64,000 bases of DNA from Hyperoodon ampullatus. Taxonomy: Eukaryota; Chordata; Mammalia; Artiodactyla; Ziphiidae. Position 1 is the stretch's first letter. The number at the start of each line of letters is the position of its first letter. Positions 22,591-34,510 of the stretch are shown one piece after another. Below the pieces are notes generated by a model. The model was not told where the DNA came from. It saw nothing but the letters and a program-made list of their open reading frames with translations, and ran no database searches. The stretch covers positions 32,430,425 through 32,494,424 of the forward strand of contig OX457061.1 of NCBI GenBank assembly GCA_949752795.1, read 5' to 3'. Made by a program: the position numbers and the translations under genes.

Positions 22591-24009
22591 AAATGTAAAA
22601 GGAAAGTTGTGTTCTATAGATAAACATGACAGTGGTTTAAAGCAGTAAGTCAAGATTTGGATTTTTTTTCTGACTCCAGACCCACAGTGTCTGGCAGGTT
22701 CTCTGCTCACAACAGGTAGAAATGCTTGTGGGCGTTGGCTCTGTTCTTTGAGCATGCGCTCATTTTCATGTGTGTTTCAATAATCTCCCCTAAGAACCGG
22801 AGAGCTCTCGAATTGTGAGCTCTGATGGTCTTGGTATCTGTCAAATACCTAACATATAGTAGATGTAATATTTGTTATGATGAAACAAACCATTTATAAA
22901 ACACTAATGAATCCAGGAGAATATTGAATCACTTTACAAGATAGTAGTTTGACCATTGAGTTGAGTCTGAGTCCAAGAAATATGTATTAAGTGTCCTTGG
23001 GTTGACACATGGGTGTTAAAATTAAGGAGTACGATACAGATTTAGAAACATTTTGGATGTTGCTGAGACGCTGTATTTGAACAACAGACCACAAGATCTT
23101 GGCTGATGGCTACGTCTTTTTGGTGTTTGCCAGCGTGTGGACATACCACTTGGTTTCCTGTGCTTCCTTGGTATTTTCTTGCACATGAAGGGTTGGTGGG
23201 GAGCAGAAAAGGTAGCCTCCTGGGTTTCCAGTTTTCCTTCCCATAGGTAGTAGGACCATAATCTGTTCCAGATGTAAATGTAATGTGTTCAGTTGAAACA
23301 GTTGGAACTGAATTTTAAATGAACAATTCCAACCTGCTAGTAAAATCCAGAGGGGAAGAGTTACCACATTGGTGTTTTCTACTTGACAACACAAAGCATG
23401 GAGTCATAGGCAGCTGCTGCTATCCCTCATCAGTAAGGAACGTGCTGCTGGTTGGTTTTCTCTCATGGTGGGAATGCATTTATGCCAAGCTGCCTTCCCT
23501 ATCTGAGAGAGGGGGCAGGCCTCTGCCTGCAATCTATAGACATAGAAAAGGTACAAATGCGAAGCCTTTATCTCACCTGGTTCCTGCTTCAGACCCTCCA
23601 GTGGCTGTCTGCTCTGCCTTCAGAGTAGATTCAAGCTCAGCATGGAAAGCTGATATTTGGGCCCCTCTCTCTCTCGGGGTCACTCCTCGCCCCTTCTTCC
23701 TGCTGCATCCTGCGCTGCAGCTGTCCTGAAGGCCCTGTCTGCACAGGGTCCTGCTCTCACCCTGCAGGCCTTGCTAGTCCTCCTTCCTGGAATGTCCTCC
23801 TCCACTTCTTTTCACCTGACCTCCTGTTTATTCCATTCACTTGGTTGGCTAATTCCTCCTCATCCTTGAAAACTTGAATCTTCCTAACTCTTCCTGCCTG
23901 GCTAAGGGACCTCCTTTCTGTTCACATCTTTGGGCACTCCTTAGTTCAGAGCTGATCATTACTCTATTGTAACTGTCTGACTTTCCATCCCCCCGCCCAA
24001 GACCATCCA

Positions 24010-24350
24010 CTTCTTTTTTTTTTATGGAACTGTAGTTGATTTACAGTGTTGTGTTAATTTCTGCTGTACAGCAAAGTGCTTTAGTTCCATATGTATATGC
24101 ACATTCTTTCTTATTCTTTTCCATTATGGTTTATCCCAGGATATTGAATATAGTTCCCTTTGCTATAGTAAAACCTTGTTGTTTATCCATGCTGTATGTA
24201 ATGGTTTGCATCTGCTAATCCCAAACTCCCCATCCATGCTTCTCCCACCCCACCCCCTTTGGCAAACACAAGTCTGTTCTCTCTGTCTGTGAATCTGTTT
24301 CTGTTTCGCAGATAAGTTCATTTATGTCATATTTTAGATTCCACATATAA
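24010..24350 (-). mobile_element. L1 3' end, antisense, inside the L2
   Basis: TGGAACTGTAGTTGATTTAC, TTCTGCTGTACAGCAAAGTG, GGATATTGAATATAGTTCCC, ending ATTCCACATATAAG. GACCATC on both sides (24001 and about 24352) is a likely short target duplication. Confidence 0.88.
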
Positions 24351-24387
24351 GGACCATCAGCTTGTTGAAGGCAGAGGCCATCATTTT

Positions 24388-24616
24388 TTTTTTTAAAGGG
24401 CATATCATTTTTAAAAAAATTATTTATTTATTTGCCTGTGCCGGGTCTTCGTTGCGACACGCGGGATCTTTGGTTGTGGCGTGCGGAATCTTTTAGTTGC
24501 GGCATGCGGGCTTTTAGTTGTGGCATGTGGGATCTAGTTCCCTGACCAGGGATTGAACCCGGGCCCCCTGCTTTGTGAGTGCGGAGTCTTAGCCACTGGA
24601 CCGCCAGGGAAGTCCC
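24388..24616 (-). mobile_element. tRNA-derived SINE (older form), inside the L2
   Basis: Antisense: TTGTGGCGTGCGGAATC, TAGTTCCCTGACCAGGGATT, GAACCCGGGCCCCCTGC and CGCCAGGGAAGTCCC. The duplication GCAGAGGCC(A/G)TCATTTT lies at 24371-24387 and 24618-24634. Confidence 0.92.
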
Positions 24617-25699
24617 AGCAGAGGCCGTCATTTTATTTTGAGTCCCCGGAGCGTGGCAGATTACCTTGCACATGTAGGCACTCAAATGAGCTATTTAAGT
24701 GAATGAATGTAGTCTTAAGTGCTGCTGTTCATGGTGCTGCACGCTGGCCACGACCCTCAAGAGGCCGAGACGTGTAGTGGTCCAGTGGCAGGACTGCCTT
24801 TTGTCACAGACCCTTAACATTTTTCATACTCAGTCTTGGGCAGACACTCCGTGCCCAGCTGAGCCGGAAGTCCCCAAGAAAACTTAGATGCCCTCACTGG
24901 TTATGAAATAAAATCCAAACATCCATGTAAGTTAAGAAGTTTGAGACAAACCTCTCACAGATAGTGGGGAGAACCAACCAATCGACCAGTACATACGTGC
25001 TGTAGATCAGGTGGTTAGAAGTACAATCGAGAGAAAGAAAACAAGGTAACAGAGAGAAAAGGGCAGCGGCGGCCGTGTCAGGTAGGGGCCTTTGGGAGAG
25101 CGTCATCAATGACGGGGGTGATCACACCCACCAGTCGGTTACCCAGGGACCTTGCGCAAAGCTGGAGGTGATGTTGAAAAACCTTTAAGAGGAAATAGAC
25201 CCCAGAATGGTTGCCAGGAAAGCCTCTAAACTTTGGAAATTAAATTTTCTCTGATGTGCCTTTTCGTAGCAAGTTGATTTGTGACCATTCTGTGTGCCTC
25301 GTTAGCTAACAAAATGGGGGTGACTGGGTGTATTATTTGGGTCGAGCCCTGCCTCTGAGCTGAATCCAAGCCCCTCAATCAGTCCCCTCCCCGTGGCAGC
25401 CATCCTCACCTACAGAGTAAGCCAGCCGGTTGTTGCCAGAAGGGGCGGTGCAGTTGGCTTTGCCCAGAATCAGTCAGTCACAAACTAGCTGCCGAACACC
25501 TGCCATGTGCCTGGAGCTGGGGTGAATGTCAGTTACATCTGTTTAGAGCAGTGTAAGAGATGCTCATTCCGCTCCGTCCTGCAGTCCAGGGAAGGAGATC
25601 AAATTCTTTCATCTATAGAAAACACTCCATAAACACTAAAAGGCAGTTTGTCGTTTAGTGCAAAATATATGATGTAGATTTTAATTGCTGTGGAACTGA

Positions 25700-26010
25700 G
25701 GCCCTTAAAGCACCCCCACCCCGTGCCAGACGCTGTACTTTACACACTGCTCTCCTGTTTGCACTGCACCCTATGAAGTCGTGGGTATCACTGTCTCCGT
25801 TTTATGAATGAGGAACCAGAGGACTGCTTAATTGAGAGTCCCCAAGGGTTATGAGGAGGCTCACATGCACGCTCCGGGGCGCTGAGAAGTTGCCTGTTTT
25901 CCAGGTGCTCCCTTGGTTTCCCCATCTGTAAAATGGGAAGTAACACATCCCATGTCATAAGGTCATGGTGAAGATCAGTGAGAGACTTGTGCAAAAGCAC
26001 CTGACATACC
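25700..26010. repeat. Two adjacent MIR-like fragments in opposite orientation
   Basis: 25705-25840 fits antisense MIR (CGTGCCAGACGCTGTACTTT, TTTTATGAATGAGGAACC). 25885-26010 fits sense MIR (TTGGTTTCCCCATCTGTAAA, AAGCACCTGACATACC). Confidence 0.6.
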
Positions 26011-26916
26011 TGATGACCTAGAGCTGCTAAGCCAGTGAAAGGTGAGCCTGGATTTCACTGCCTGATCCTTCTGCTTCTTGGAGGTTTACACCCTACACCT
26101 GAGCCCAGCATCACTAGCAATATTCCCGTGGGGGCGTTTGGAGCGGGTGCAAGAGTGTCTGTCCCAAGAGAAGAACCTACTGCTTTAATGTTATTAAAAA
26201 TACAGCTTTACCCGGAGCCAGGATTTTCTTCCACTGCATGGGAAGAGGTGAAAAGAAAAGGAAAAAAACGGGTAAGAAACCCGTTTTCTTACTGGGTGTG
26301 TTGGTTCAGAGACTCCCGCTGCTGGGGGACAATTTTAGAATAACCGTGCGCTTTGAAGTGTGGCTGCTCGTTCCTGTTCTTGATCCGCCATCGTTATCCT
26401 CACCCGATTTCCATACCGTCACTTAGAGCTCGACATGTATCTAAATATATACGCTTCTCCTCAGATGTGTTCTTCCCTCTTGCTTCGCTGAGCTTTGGAG
26501 AAGTCTCTGCATCGTTCCCTGCACGGGCCCTCCCTGTACTGTTTGTTGAAAGCTGGACACTGTGACCGCCTCCTTGTATCTTCCCTCCGGTCAGGCCTTG
26601 AGGAGGAAGCACGGCGGCCTTGCCCAAGGCCCGTAAGCTCTGAATACCATCTGAAGTTCCTAGCGAGCTCTCGACTGTTGCGGCCAAGTCACTGATGTAA
26701 AAGAGGCTTTTGTGCTCCACGTTGTTGGTTGGATTTTCTGTGTGGTAAAGACATCTATACGATCTAAACGAACAGCAGGAAGCATTACTTCCTCATCACA
26801 CAATTCCAAAGAGTCGCAGGTGAATTATGCATTTGGTATTGTGAGAGTGTCTCAATGAACAATGGCCGATGCCACCCAGAGTTTCCTCCTGAAAAACATT
26901 AGAAAAGGGCTCCTTC

Positions 26917-27114
26917 GGGCTTCCCTGGTGGCGCAGTGGTTGAGAGTCCGCCTGCCGGTTCGTGCCCCGGTCCGGGAAGATCCCACATGCCGCGGAGCGG
27001 CTGCGCCCGTGAGCCATGGCCGCTGAGCCTGCGCATCCGGAGCCTGTGCTCCGCAACGGGAGAGGCCACAACAGGGAGAGGCCCGCATACCTCAAAAAAA
27101 AAAAAAAAAAAAAA
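26917..27114 (+). mobile_element. CHR-type cetacean SINE with a small internal deletion
   Basis: The body starts GGGCTTCCCTGGTGGCGCAG and ends with a long A-run. The segment normally reading CCGATGCAGGGGACACGGG is shortened to CCGG, removing about 15 bases between the A and B boxes. The duplication AAAAGGGCTCCTTC lies at 26903-26916 and 27115-27128. Confidence 0.94.
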
Positions 27115-28029
27115 AAAAGGGCTCCTTCGCCATGCATTCATTTGATTTGCGACAAATTTCCAGCCGGTTTCAAGGAGGGTTTTTAAGAACACACACTTTG
27201 AGTTACAAATACCATTTAGTACAGAAGGAATACCTGTGATATTTGCTAACGGCTGTGGCAGAAAAAGAACGTGTCTTCGAAACTGGGGCATGCAGGAGCC
27301 CCGGGTTCTGTTCCTGTTTCTCCACTGACTGGCTGGGTGACATGAAGCCATCTCTGCTTTTCTGAGCCACCACAGGTCCTTTTGCAAAATGAATAGCCTT
27401 ACACTACATATCTGGGAGGAGAGTGCATCCATGATGGAGGAAAATTGGTAAAACATTTCATACGGTGAGGGTGCAGTGCTAAAAATCTGAAAATAATCCA
27501 TGAATACCTTCTGGATTGCAGAGGCCTCTATTTTCGTGGCCTTAGGTATTGACTATAGCAAAGTCATGGTGCATTTAAATACGTGGTACCGTTACACCTG
27601 TGCATCCACGAACATCTATGCCTACCACAGATCTGTGCCTGCCAGTGGGTGCGAAGAAGGAGAGAGAGTTTCATAGTGATTCATCCAAAGTGGCTCCCTG
27701 GTGTCCTGATATCATCTGTTTTAAAGTTTAGACTTTTTGCTGATTTAGGGTGAAAGCCAGAAATTATGCCTGTGACTCCTTGGGATGGTCATGGATCATG
27801 AATTTCCTGCCATTCAAATTCTCAAATGTTTCAGAAGCCATTCTCCAGGTAATCAAAAAAGACCCAGGCTTGTTTCAGTAAAAGTGGATCCCTGTTTCAA
27901 TGGGATGGCTCTATTAACCACAGTGTTCAAAGAGAGAGTGGCATTTGGTTAATTGGATTTTCCTGTTAAATCTGGGTTTTCCAGAGCACTTTTTCCAGTT
28001 TGAAATCTTCTTGGATCTTTATAACACGT

Positions 28030-28520
28030 TCATTGAACACCTCTTTTGGGCCAGGCCCTGAACTAAGTTCTGGGAGATAATGAACTTTAAACAAGTTATG
28101 GGTGGATAGTTGGATGGATGGATGCATGCACGCATGCATGGATGCATGGATAGATATCCTGCTTGCAAAGAGATCATAGTCTGGTAGAGGCAAAATGAAT
28201 TAACCTGCGTGCAACATGAGAACTAGCAGGAAAGCCTGAAGGGGGAGTTGAATAAGTGTATCTAGAAAGATCAGGGACGATCTTCATAGTGATGGTAAAT
28301 TTGAACTGAGTTCAGTTTTGAAAGATGAGTTTTCCAGGCTGAGAAGTCGAAGAAGGATATTGCAAGAATGTACAAAGAAGCAGCAAAAAAAAGCACACAG
28401 AGTGAATGTTAAGAACTTTCCGTGTGGCAGTAGCACTGAGTGGGGGCAGTGTGGGTGTGGAGTGCGGTAGGTCTGGGAAGATGAAGGTGGGCCAGGGTAC
28501 TGATGTTCAGAGTTGGGACA
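28030..28520 (+). repeat. Ancient mammalian repeat, family not assigned (copy 2)
   Basis: TCATTGAACACCTCTTTTGGG, CCAGGCCCTGAACTAAGTTC, then AACTGAGTTCAGTTTTGAAA and GATGAGTTTTCCAGGCTGAG show the same order of blocks as 30870-31250 and 63300-64000. A GGAT/GCAT microsatellite has expanded inside it. Confidence 0.45.
28101..28156 (+). repeat. (GGAT/GCAT)n microsatellite
   Basis: Alternating GGAT and GCAT tetramers with interruptions, from GGTGGATAG to ATAGATA. Confidence 0.85.
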
Positions 28521-29949
28521 TTTTTCTTGTAAGAAGGCTTGAGTACCTTGATCATATTTGCTTTTAGAAAAGAAAGGGATCTTAGGGGGAGAAGAAAGTT
28601 GAAGATAGAAAGCCAGTTAGGAACGTCCTGCAATGCAAGTTCACACGAGCAACCACAGGGGCCTGAACAGAAGCAGTGGCTGTGGAACCGTGAGTGGGTC
28701 ACAGATGCGGGCTTTTTGGGAGGTTGAACCGATAGGACTTTTTCACTCACTGAATGTATAGAATGAAAGAGAAATGAATCAAGGATTTGTTCTCATTTTA
28801 TTGACTGGGTGGATGGTGATGCCACTGGGGGAAAATGATACAGAGAAACAAATGGGCTTGTCTCCGATTATAGGACCTAGTGAATTGCAAGTCCAGGAAT
28901 TCTCTTTGTTTTAGGTCAGACTTGCCTGGATTCCCCCGAAAATATAGAGAAAACGAGAACATGAAGCTTCATACCAAATAAGGCCTTTGAGAGACCCTTT
29001 CAGTGAATTTAAGGATGATGGGATGCTAAATCTCAGCTCCTTTTCGTTTTTTTGCTGTTTTTGTCATTTTGAAGACTGACTTTTTGTTTTGTTTTGTTTT
29101 CCCTGATCATATTTCAAGGTTTTGTTTTTACTCATCAGAATGACAGGAAGTTTTCAGTGCGTGTTTCCTTCAAGTTTGGCCTCAACCTTATTTTCAGGAT
29201 TAGGCGTTTGTTTTTCCATTTGTCTCCATGACAACCAAGCCCAGAATTCCTATATATAGTCATCCAGTGCCCATTGTCCCCCCCTGGCCATTGTATCATA
29301 ATCTTGTACATCCAGGCCAGAGAACTCTACTGATGATAGAAGACAAGGGGGTGCCAGAGTCCTTGGGCCTGGAGGTTTTCAAGGCATAATCAAAAGAAGG
29401 AAATAAAGTAACGTGGCTGCCTTTAGAGATTTATGTTCCCCTTTAGACACTATCCAGGAGGAGTTGAAATGGCTTGTGTTCCAAAGCTTAGTTTCTAATA
29501 TAGTTTTCCTTTGGAATGGCCCAGTGTTCTATCTGGAGAACCTTTTTGAGAGTCTTCAAAGGAAATACGTGGACAGTTGAATTGGTGATTTGAAGTTGGT
29601 CATGTTCTGGATGCCACATTTTGCTGCCTGTTAATAGCAAGAAATGAACAGCAGGTATCTTGAGAAAGAAATTGAGTTTCAAAGGAATTTAGATAGAACC
29701 TAAGAAATCTTTTAAAATAAGTAAACCTCTTGAATCTGTGAATCATCTTGACAGCTCTATGATACAAACAGTTCTTGTAACTTCAAACAGAGAGATAGAC
29801 AGACAGAGGTACAGGATTGAATTTAAGAAAGTTGTTCACAAATTCAATCCAGGAAACATTTTCTTAAGTACTTTTTTGAATGAAAGGACCATGAGTCTCT
29901 GGCTGTAAAAGCACATAAGATACTATTCCTGTCAATCTAAAATGTAAGC

Positions 29950-30055
29950 CCCACGAGGGCAAGGATCCTTGCTGGTTTTTTTCACTGATGTATCCCAAAT
30001 GCCTAGAAGTGCCTGGCACATAGAAGCCTCTCAACAAGTATTTTCTGAATTAATA
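29950..30055 (+). repeat. L2 3' end
   Basis: CCACGAGGGCAAGGATCCTT, CTGATGTATCCCAAATGCCT and GTGCCTGGCACATAGAAGCC follow the L2 3' consensus. Confidence 0.75.
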
Positions 30056-30869
30056 TCAAATAGGGTCAAACATATAGATAGATACAGTTGAAACTTATTT
30101 GATATAATCAAGACCTAGTTTCTGAGTGATATTTGCAAATTTCTTAATGCAGGGAATCCTTTTAAAAATGCTTTAAGCATTTTATTTTCACTTAAAAATG
30201 CATTCGTTCACCAGGATTGTGCTGTAGGTTTCAACCTTATGTATTTGAGTCTGGGTCTTGTGATTGGAGTTCCCCATTTTCTCTCTTGCATAAACTGTAA
30301 TCACCTATACTACTTCCAGTTTCAGTTTCTTTTAAGTGGAATGATAATTTAGACATTTGTGGAACAGTCTTAGAGCAGAGTCCTTCTAGACTTTCATGTT
30401 CTCCTCAATCTTTTATCTTGCCAAAACGTAATTTGACAGTCTTTTTTTTTTTTAGCAACTTGACTTTCTCAAATCTTTTCCAAGCACTTAATGGAGCTTT
30501 CATAGAAATGGCAACTTTTATACCCATCTTTCATCATTTTAGGTAATATTAATTAAATTGAATAAGCTCAATAACAAATATAAATATAACAGGTACAAAG
30601 AAATTTGAGAGAAAATAAAACTGATTTTTGTTAGCATTAACTCAACTGCTGGAAGCAGAAGTGGATGGGGCTGCTGCAGAGTGCTCCAACAACCAGCCCA
30701 GACCCTGTTGCCATGGGATGTTTTAAGGTCAAAGGCATAGAGAGATAAGGCCGAGTTTGTTGGTGGAGGTTGCTTGAGAGAACATATATAAGTGTAAGCT
30801 GAAGTATAATAAGATCCAGATGAAAATCACTATGTGTATGTACTGACAAAGCACAGAGGAGAGCAGGGT

Positions 30870-31250
30870 TCTGTCTGGATTGTTGGGGGAAAGCCTCACA
30901 GAGTAGGTGACGTTTCAGCTGGGTTTTGAGGATGGGTAGGGATTTGCCAGGCATAAAGAAGAGGAAGAGCATCAGGGAGCCCTTGATCAAGGATTCCCAA
31001 TGATGAGATATGTAGAAAGTGCAAGGAGTTGGGAATTAGCCCAAAGTGAGGCTGGAAACACAGGCTGAGACCAGACTGTAGAGCTTTATGTACCAAGGAG
31101 TAGGCTTTATCCTTGAGCCCTGAGGCATAATCATACCATGCTCATGTAAGTGATATATATTATATGTCTATGACATGTATGCTGGCCAAACTAGAACAGA
31201 TCTTGGAGGAAGGAAGACCAGTTAGGAGGTTGTTAAGAGTTGCCCGTATG
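30870..31250 (+). repeat. Ancient mammalian repeat, family not assigned (copy 3)
   Basis: GTGACGTTTCAGCTGGGTTT, TGAGGATGGGTAGGGATTTG, CCAGGCATAAAGAAGAGGAA and AGAGCTTTATGTACCAAGG, later GACCAGTTAGGAGGTTGTTA. This is the clearest copy of the family also seen at 15590, 28030 and 63540. Confidence 0.5.
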
Positions 31251-32434
31251 GAATCTGAGGACGTGAATGAACAGTGGGAAGGGTAGGCAGGGCCCTGGAG
31301 AGGAATATGATTGGAGGGAAGAAATGACATGTGTCTCTGGGATGTGGTACCTGGTGAAATGTGCTGCCCCAGGAAACATCTGACAGTCTCTGAAGGAGGA
31401 TTCCCACAGTTTGAGCTTGAACGAAGTGGTGAGCCATTGACTCACATTCAGAAAGCCAACGGAGATGCGTGAGCAAAGATGGTGGCCATGTGCATGCAGC
31501 ATGTTGAGTTTAAGGCGTCCACCAGACAGAGTTTTTCGGCTTTAGGTGAAGACTCAGATCATGTCTAAGCTCACTGATAAGCAGGAGGGTTCTCTATCTC
31601 GTCACCAACAGATACCTGGGTTGCTATCACCTACATGGAAATACTTGGACCCCTTTTGTCCTTTGCATGAGTTTCTTAGCCATTGTATGATAGGAGTTAA
31701 TGCCATTCCCAAAGCTTCCTGCCTGTTACCTAAAGTATGTCTTTAGCTGCTCTCTTGTCATTGTAGGTGTGCCTTTCTCAATTTTTCTAGGAACAGTGGG
31801 CAGTATTTCCAGCATATTTGGGTCCCAACCCAAACCCTATACTTTGGGCTTTTACCATATTTGTTGTTCAGTTATCTACAGGTAATATTCTGTTTCTGGT
31901 TTCTTATACTACCAACCTTCAGGTGCCAAATCACCTGCTTTTCTGAAGAAAATTGCAATCTGTGCATCATTTTGAACTCTATGCTATTTTAGGACTTGAA
32001 GATTTTAAATCCTTCCTTACGCGATCTCCCTCACCCTCCGATGTACATATTTTCCAGCTCAGATTCATCCTCTGATCTTTATTTCTTTACTCTGTAGGAA
32101 TTAAGTCACTTTTGTTGTTGTTGTTGTGATAAGAATGTAGTTGTTTAATTGCTATTCATGACTTAAGGTGGAGGTGTGGTGAACTGAACATCTAGGTAGC
32201 TTCACGTCTGGTGGTGATTTCATTAATTAACACACTAGCTAACACTAATTACGTTTATTAATGGAACTCAAGGCTCTCTTGACGTCCTCCCCCCATCTTC
32301 CTCACTCCTACTTCCACCAGTCACCAAGTACTGCTGATTTTGTCTTCTTCTCCACTAGGTCTCTGGAGATAAGGTGGCTCCATTGAGACTTTTTTTTTTC
32401 TTGCAGTGTATCACAATCAGTTATTTACACGTCT

Positions 32435-32540
32435 GTCTGAGACAGTGAGTTGCTTGAGGGCAGGGACCATGTCCTCCTGTTCCAGAACAGGGTCCCCCAC
32501 TGACTTAGATGTTCAATAAATGTTTGCTGAATGAATGGGT
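32435..32540 (+). repeat. L2 3' end
   Basis: GTTGCTTGAGGGCAGGGACC, ATGTCCTCCTGTTCC and TTCAATAAATGTTTGCTGAA then TGAATG: a textbook L2 3' tail. Confidence 0.82.
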
Positions 32541-33069
32541 GTCATTTAACCATTTGCTCCCCTGGCCGCCTCTAAAATTTGCTTGCCTAAAATCCTTTTG
32601 TCTTTTATTTTCTCCTGGTACTGGATTTGCCCTGACCAAAGAGCCTCTCTCTCAAGTCTGCATGAAATTCTAGCTCAAATATAATTAACTGTGGTTGCTG
32701 GCACCAAGGTACTGCTGCCACTTTTTCACCTTCACTCACACTCTCTCTGTGGAGCTGCGGAAAATTGAGAATTGATCTCCCGTACAGCTTCCTTCTCAGA
32801 TCACTCAGCGCATAAGGGAGCTGTCCTCTCTGCTGCTCCCACAATTTACTGCCCAATTGATTCTTACTCTTCCCTGTGTCTTCCTCAATCTTGCAATAGT
32901 TAAACTCTCCTGTTACTGTTCATTTGTTCTCTTTGCCCCTTTTATTCCTTCAGTCAGTGGAGTAAGTGTGTTAGACACGGAGCAGGCGTATATCTTCATA
33001 ACAGCCAGCTACTCTGTGTTTCTCCTAGTAGATCGGGGCTCCTAGAAGGCATCCCTCGCACCTTCTTCT

Positions 33070-33190
33070 CTTTTTTTTTTTGGCTGTGCCGTGTGGCTTG
33101 TGGGATCTTAGTTCCCTGACCAGGGATTGAACCCGGGCCCCCAGCAGTGAAAGCGCCGAGTCCTAACTGCTGGACTGCCAGGGGATTCCT
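33070..33190 (-). mobile_element. tRNA-derived SINE, short older form
   Basis: Poly-T, then GGCTGTGCCGTGTGGCTTGT, TAGTTCCCTGACCAGGGATT, GAACCCGGGCCCCCAGCAG and GGACTGCCAGGGG. The duplication CTCGCACCTTCTT lies at about 33056-33068 and 33193-33205. Confidence 0.9.
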
Positions 33191-33866
33191 TCCTCGCACC
33201 TTCTTTGACTTTGAGTCCCTAGAGCCTGCCTGTGGCCTGACACGAAGAGGGTGTCGAATATTTTGTTGGATCAGAATGTTCAAGAGGGCTTCATTCTGTC
33301 ATGGTTATTGTTCTTCCAGAGTTCACTTATTTGTCGTTTGCTATAAAATAGATTTCCAGTGATTATTTCTGTGCTGGCTAATCTCTGGAGAAAAAAGAAA
33401 ACAAAACAAAACCCTTTGAACGGATACTTACCTGGGTTTGGCTGGAATTCTGGGGGGCTGGAATGAGAGCCAGAAATTTCCCATTTCTCCAGGAACCTGA
33501 CTGAATGAGAGGGGTAGGAGCTCTCATCTGGAACTCAGCCCTTCCCCGGTTTGAAATCCTGAGCTGTCCAAGAGCCACTGGAAAACACCCATCTCCCATT
33601 TGTATTCGTGTACCTTTCTTTTCCCAGCCAAATCCCCCCTGAGGAATGTTACAGCATTATCTTTCGAGGGCAGTTTATCCAGCATCTGACTTAAGCATGC
33701 CATTTGGACAGGCACATCTCCAGTTCTGGGTATTTGCAGTGCTTACCTGTGTAGCGTGCTTATAGAAATGTCCCCTGGGTGGTCCCTTTTTTTTTTTTTT
33801 TTTTTTTTTTTAATAAAGCATTTTGAAATTTTGGATATTCTTTTTCTTTCCCGGGAATCTTACTTT

Positions 33867-34069
33867 TTTTTTTTTTTTGCGGTATGTGGGCCTCTCACTG
33901 TTGTGGCCTCTCCCGTTGCGGAGCACAGGGCCCGGACGCACAGGCCCAGCGGCCATGGCTCACGGGCCCAGCCGCTCCGCGGCATGCGGGATCCTCCCAG
34001 ACCGGGGCACGAACCCGCCTCCCCTGCATTGGCAGGCGGACTCTCAACCACTGCGCCACCAGGGAAGCC
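33867..34069 (-). mobile_element. CHR-type cetacean SINE (short form)
   Basis: Poly-T, the reverse CHR body, ending ACCAGGGAAGCCC. The duplication CCGGGAATCTTACTTT lies at 33851-33866 and 34070-34085, 16 bases and identical, which suggests a young insertion. Confidence 0.95.
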
Positions 34070-34359
34070 CCGGGAATCTTACTTTGTTGATTCTTTTTTC
34101 CCATGTGCTCTGAAATGCTGGTTTTAGTGTTTTCCTTGGTATTCAGTTTAATGTTATTTTCTCTTTGTGATCATTTCTACCTAGTCTGATGTTACTTTCT
34201 CAGCTATTCCAGCCTTACTGCCATCTTCTCTCTCTCTCTTCTCTGCTGTGTGTTTCTTGCTGATGGAACACTCAGATATTCTTTCGTGTTCTTCTGACTT
34301 GCATCACGGGACCCCGGAGGTCAACCCATTGAGTCAGATGCCTGATAGACAAGTTTCAG

Positions 34360-34510
34360 ATTTTAGAGTCAGAGAGGTCTTTGTTCCAGTCCTACCTCTG
34401 CCTCTCGGTAGCTGTGTGGCCAACCATTCTCAGCACCAGCCATCTCATCGGTAAAATTGGCATGAGAACCTATGCCGTACACCGTAGTGGTGAGAATTCG
34501 TTGTTGGCTG
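34360..34510 (+). repeat. MIR fragment
   Basis: TTTTAGAGTCAGAGAGGTCT, CCAGTCCTACCTCTGCCTCT, GGTAGCTGTGTGGCC and CATCTCATCGGTAAAATTGG follow the sense MIR. Confidence 0.75.

Larger units (their letters stand above)
23560..24715 (+). repeat. L2 element, interrupted by an L1 end and a SINE
   Basis: L2 text such as CTCCAGTGGCTGTCTGCTCT, CTTCCTGGAATGTCCTCCTC and TTGAAAACTTGAATCTTCC runs to about 24007. It resumes with GGACCATCAGCTTGTTGAAG at about 24351 and again at 24617 (CAGAGGCCGTCATTTTATTT), ending near the ATGAATG tail. The two interruptions are listed separately. Confidence 0.7.

Noticed and set aside
26899..27501. 200-codon minus-strand open frame
   Set aside because: Its C-terminal half is the reverse of a CHR SINE, with a poly-Phe run from poly-A/T; no independent protein signal.
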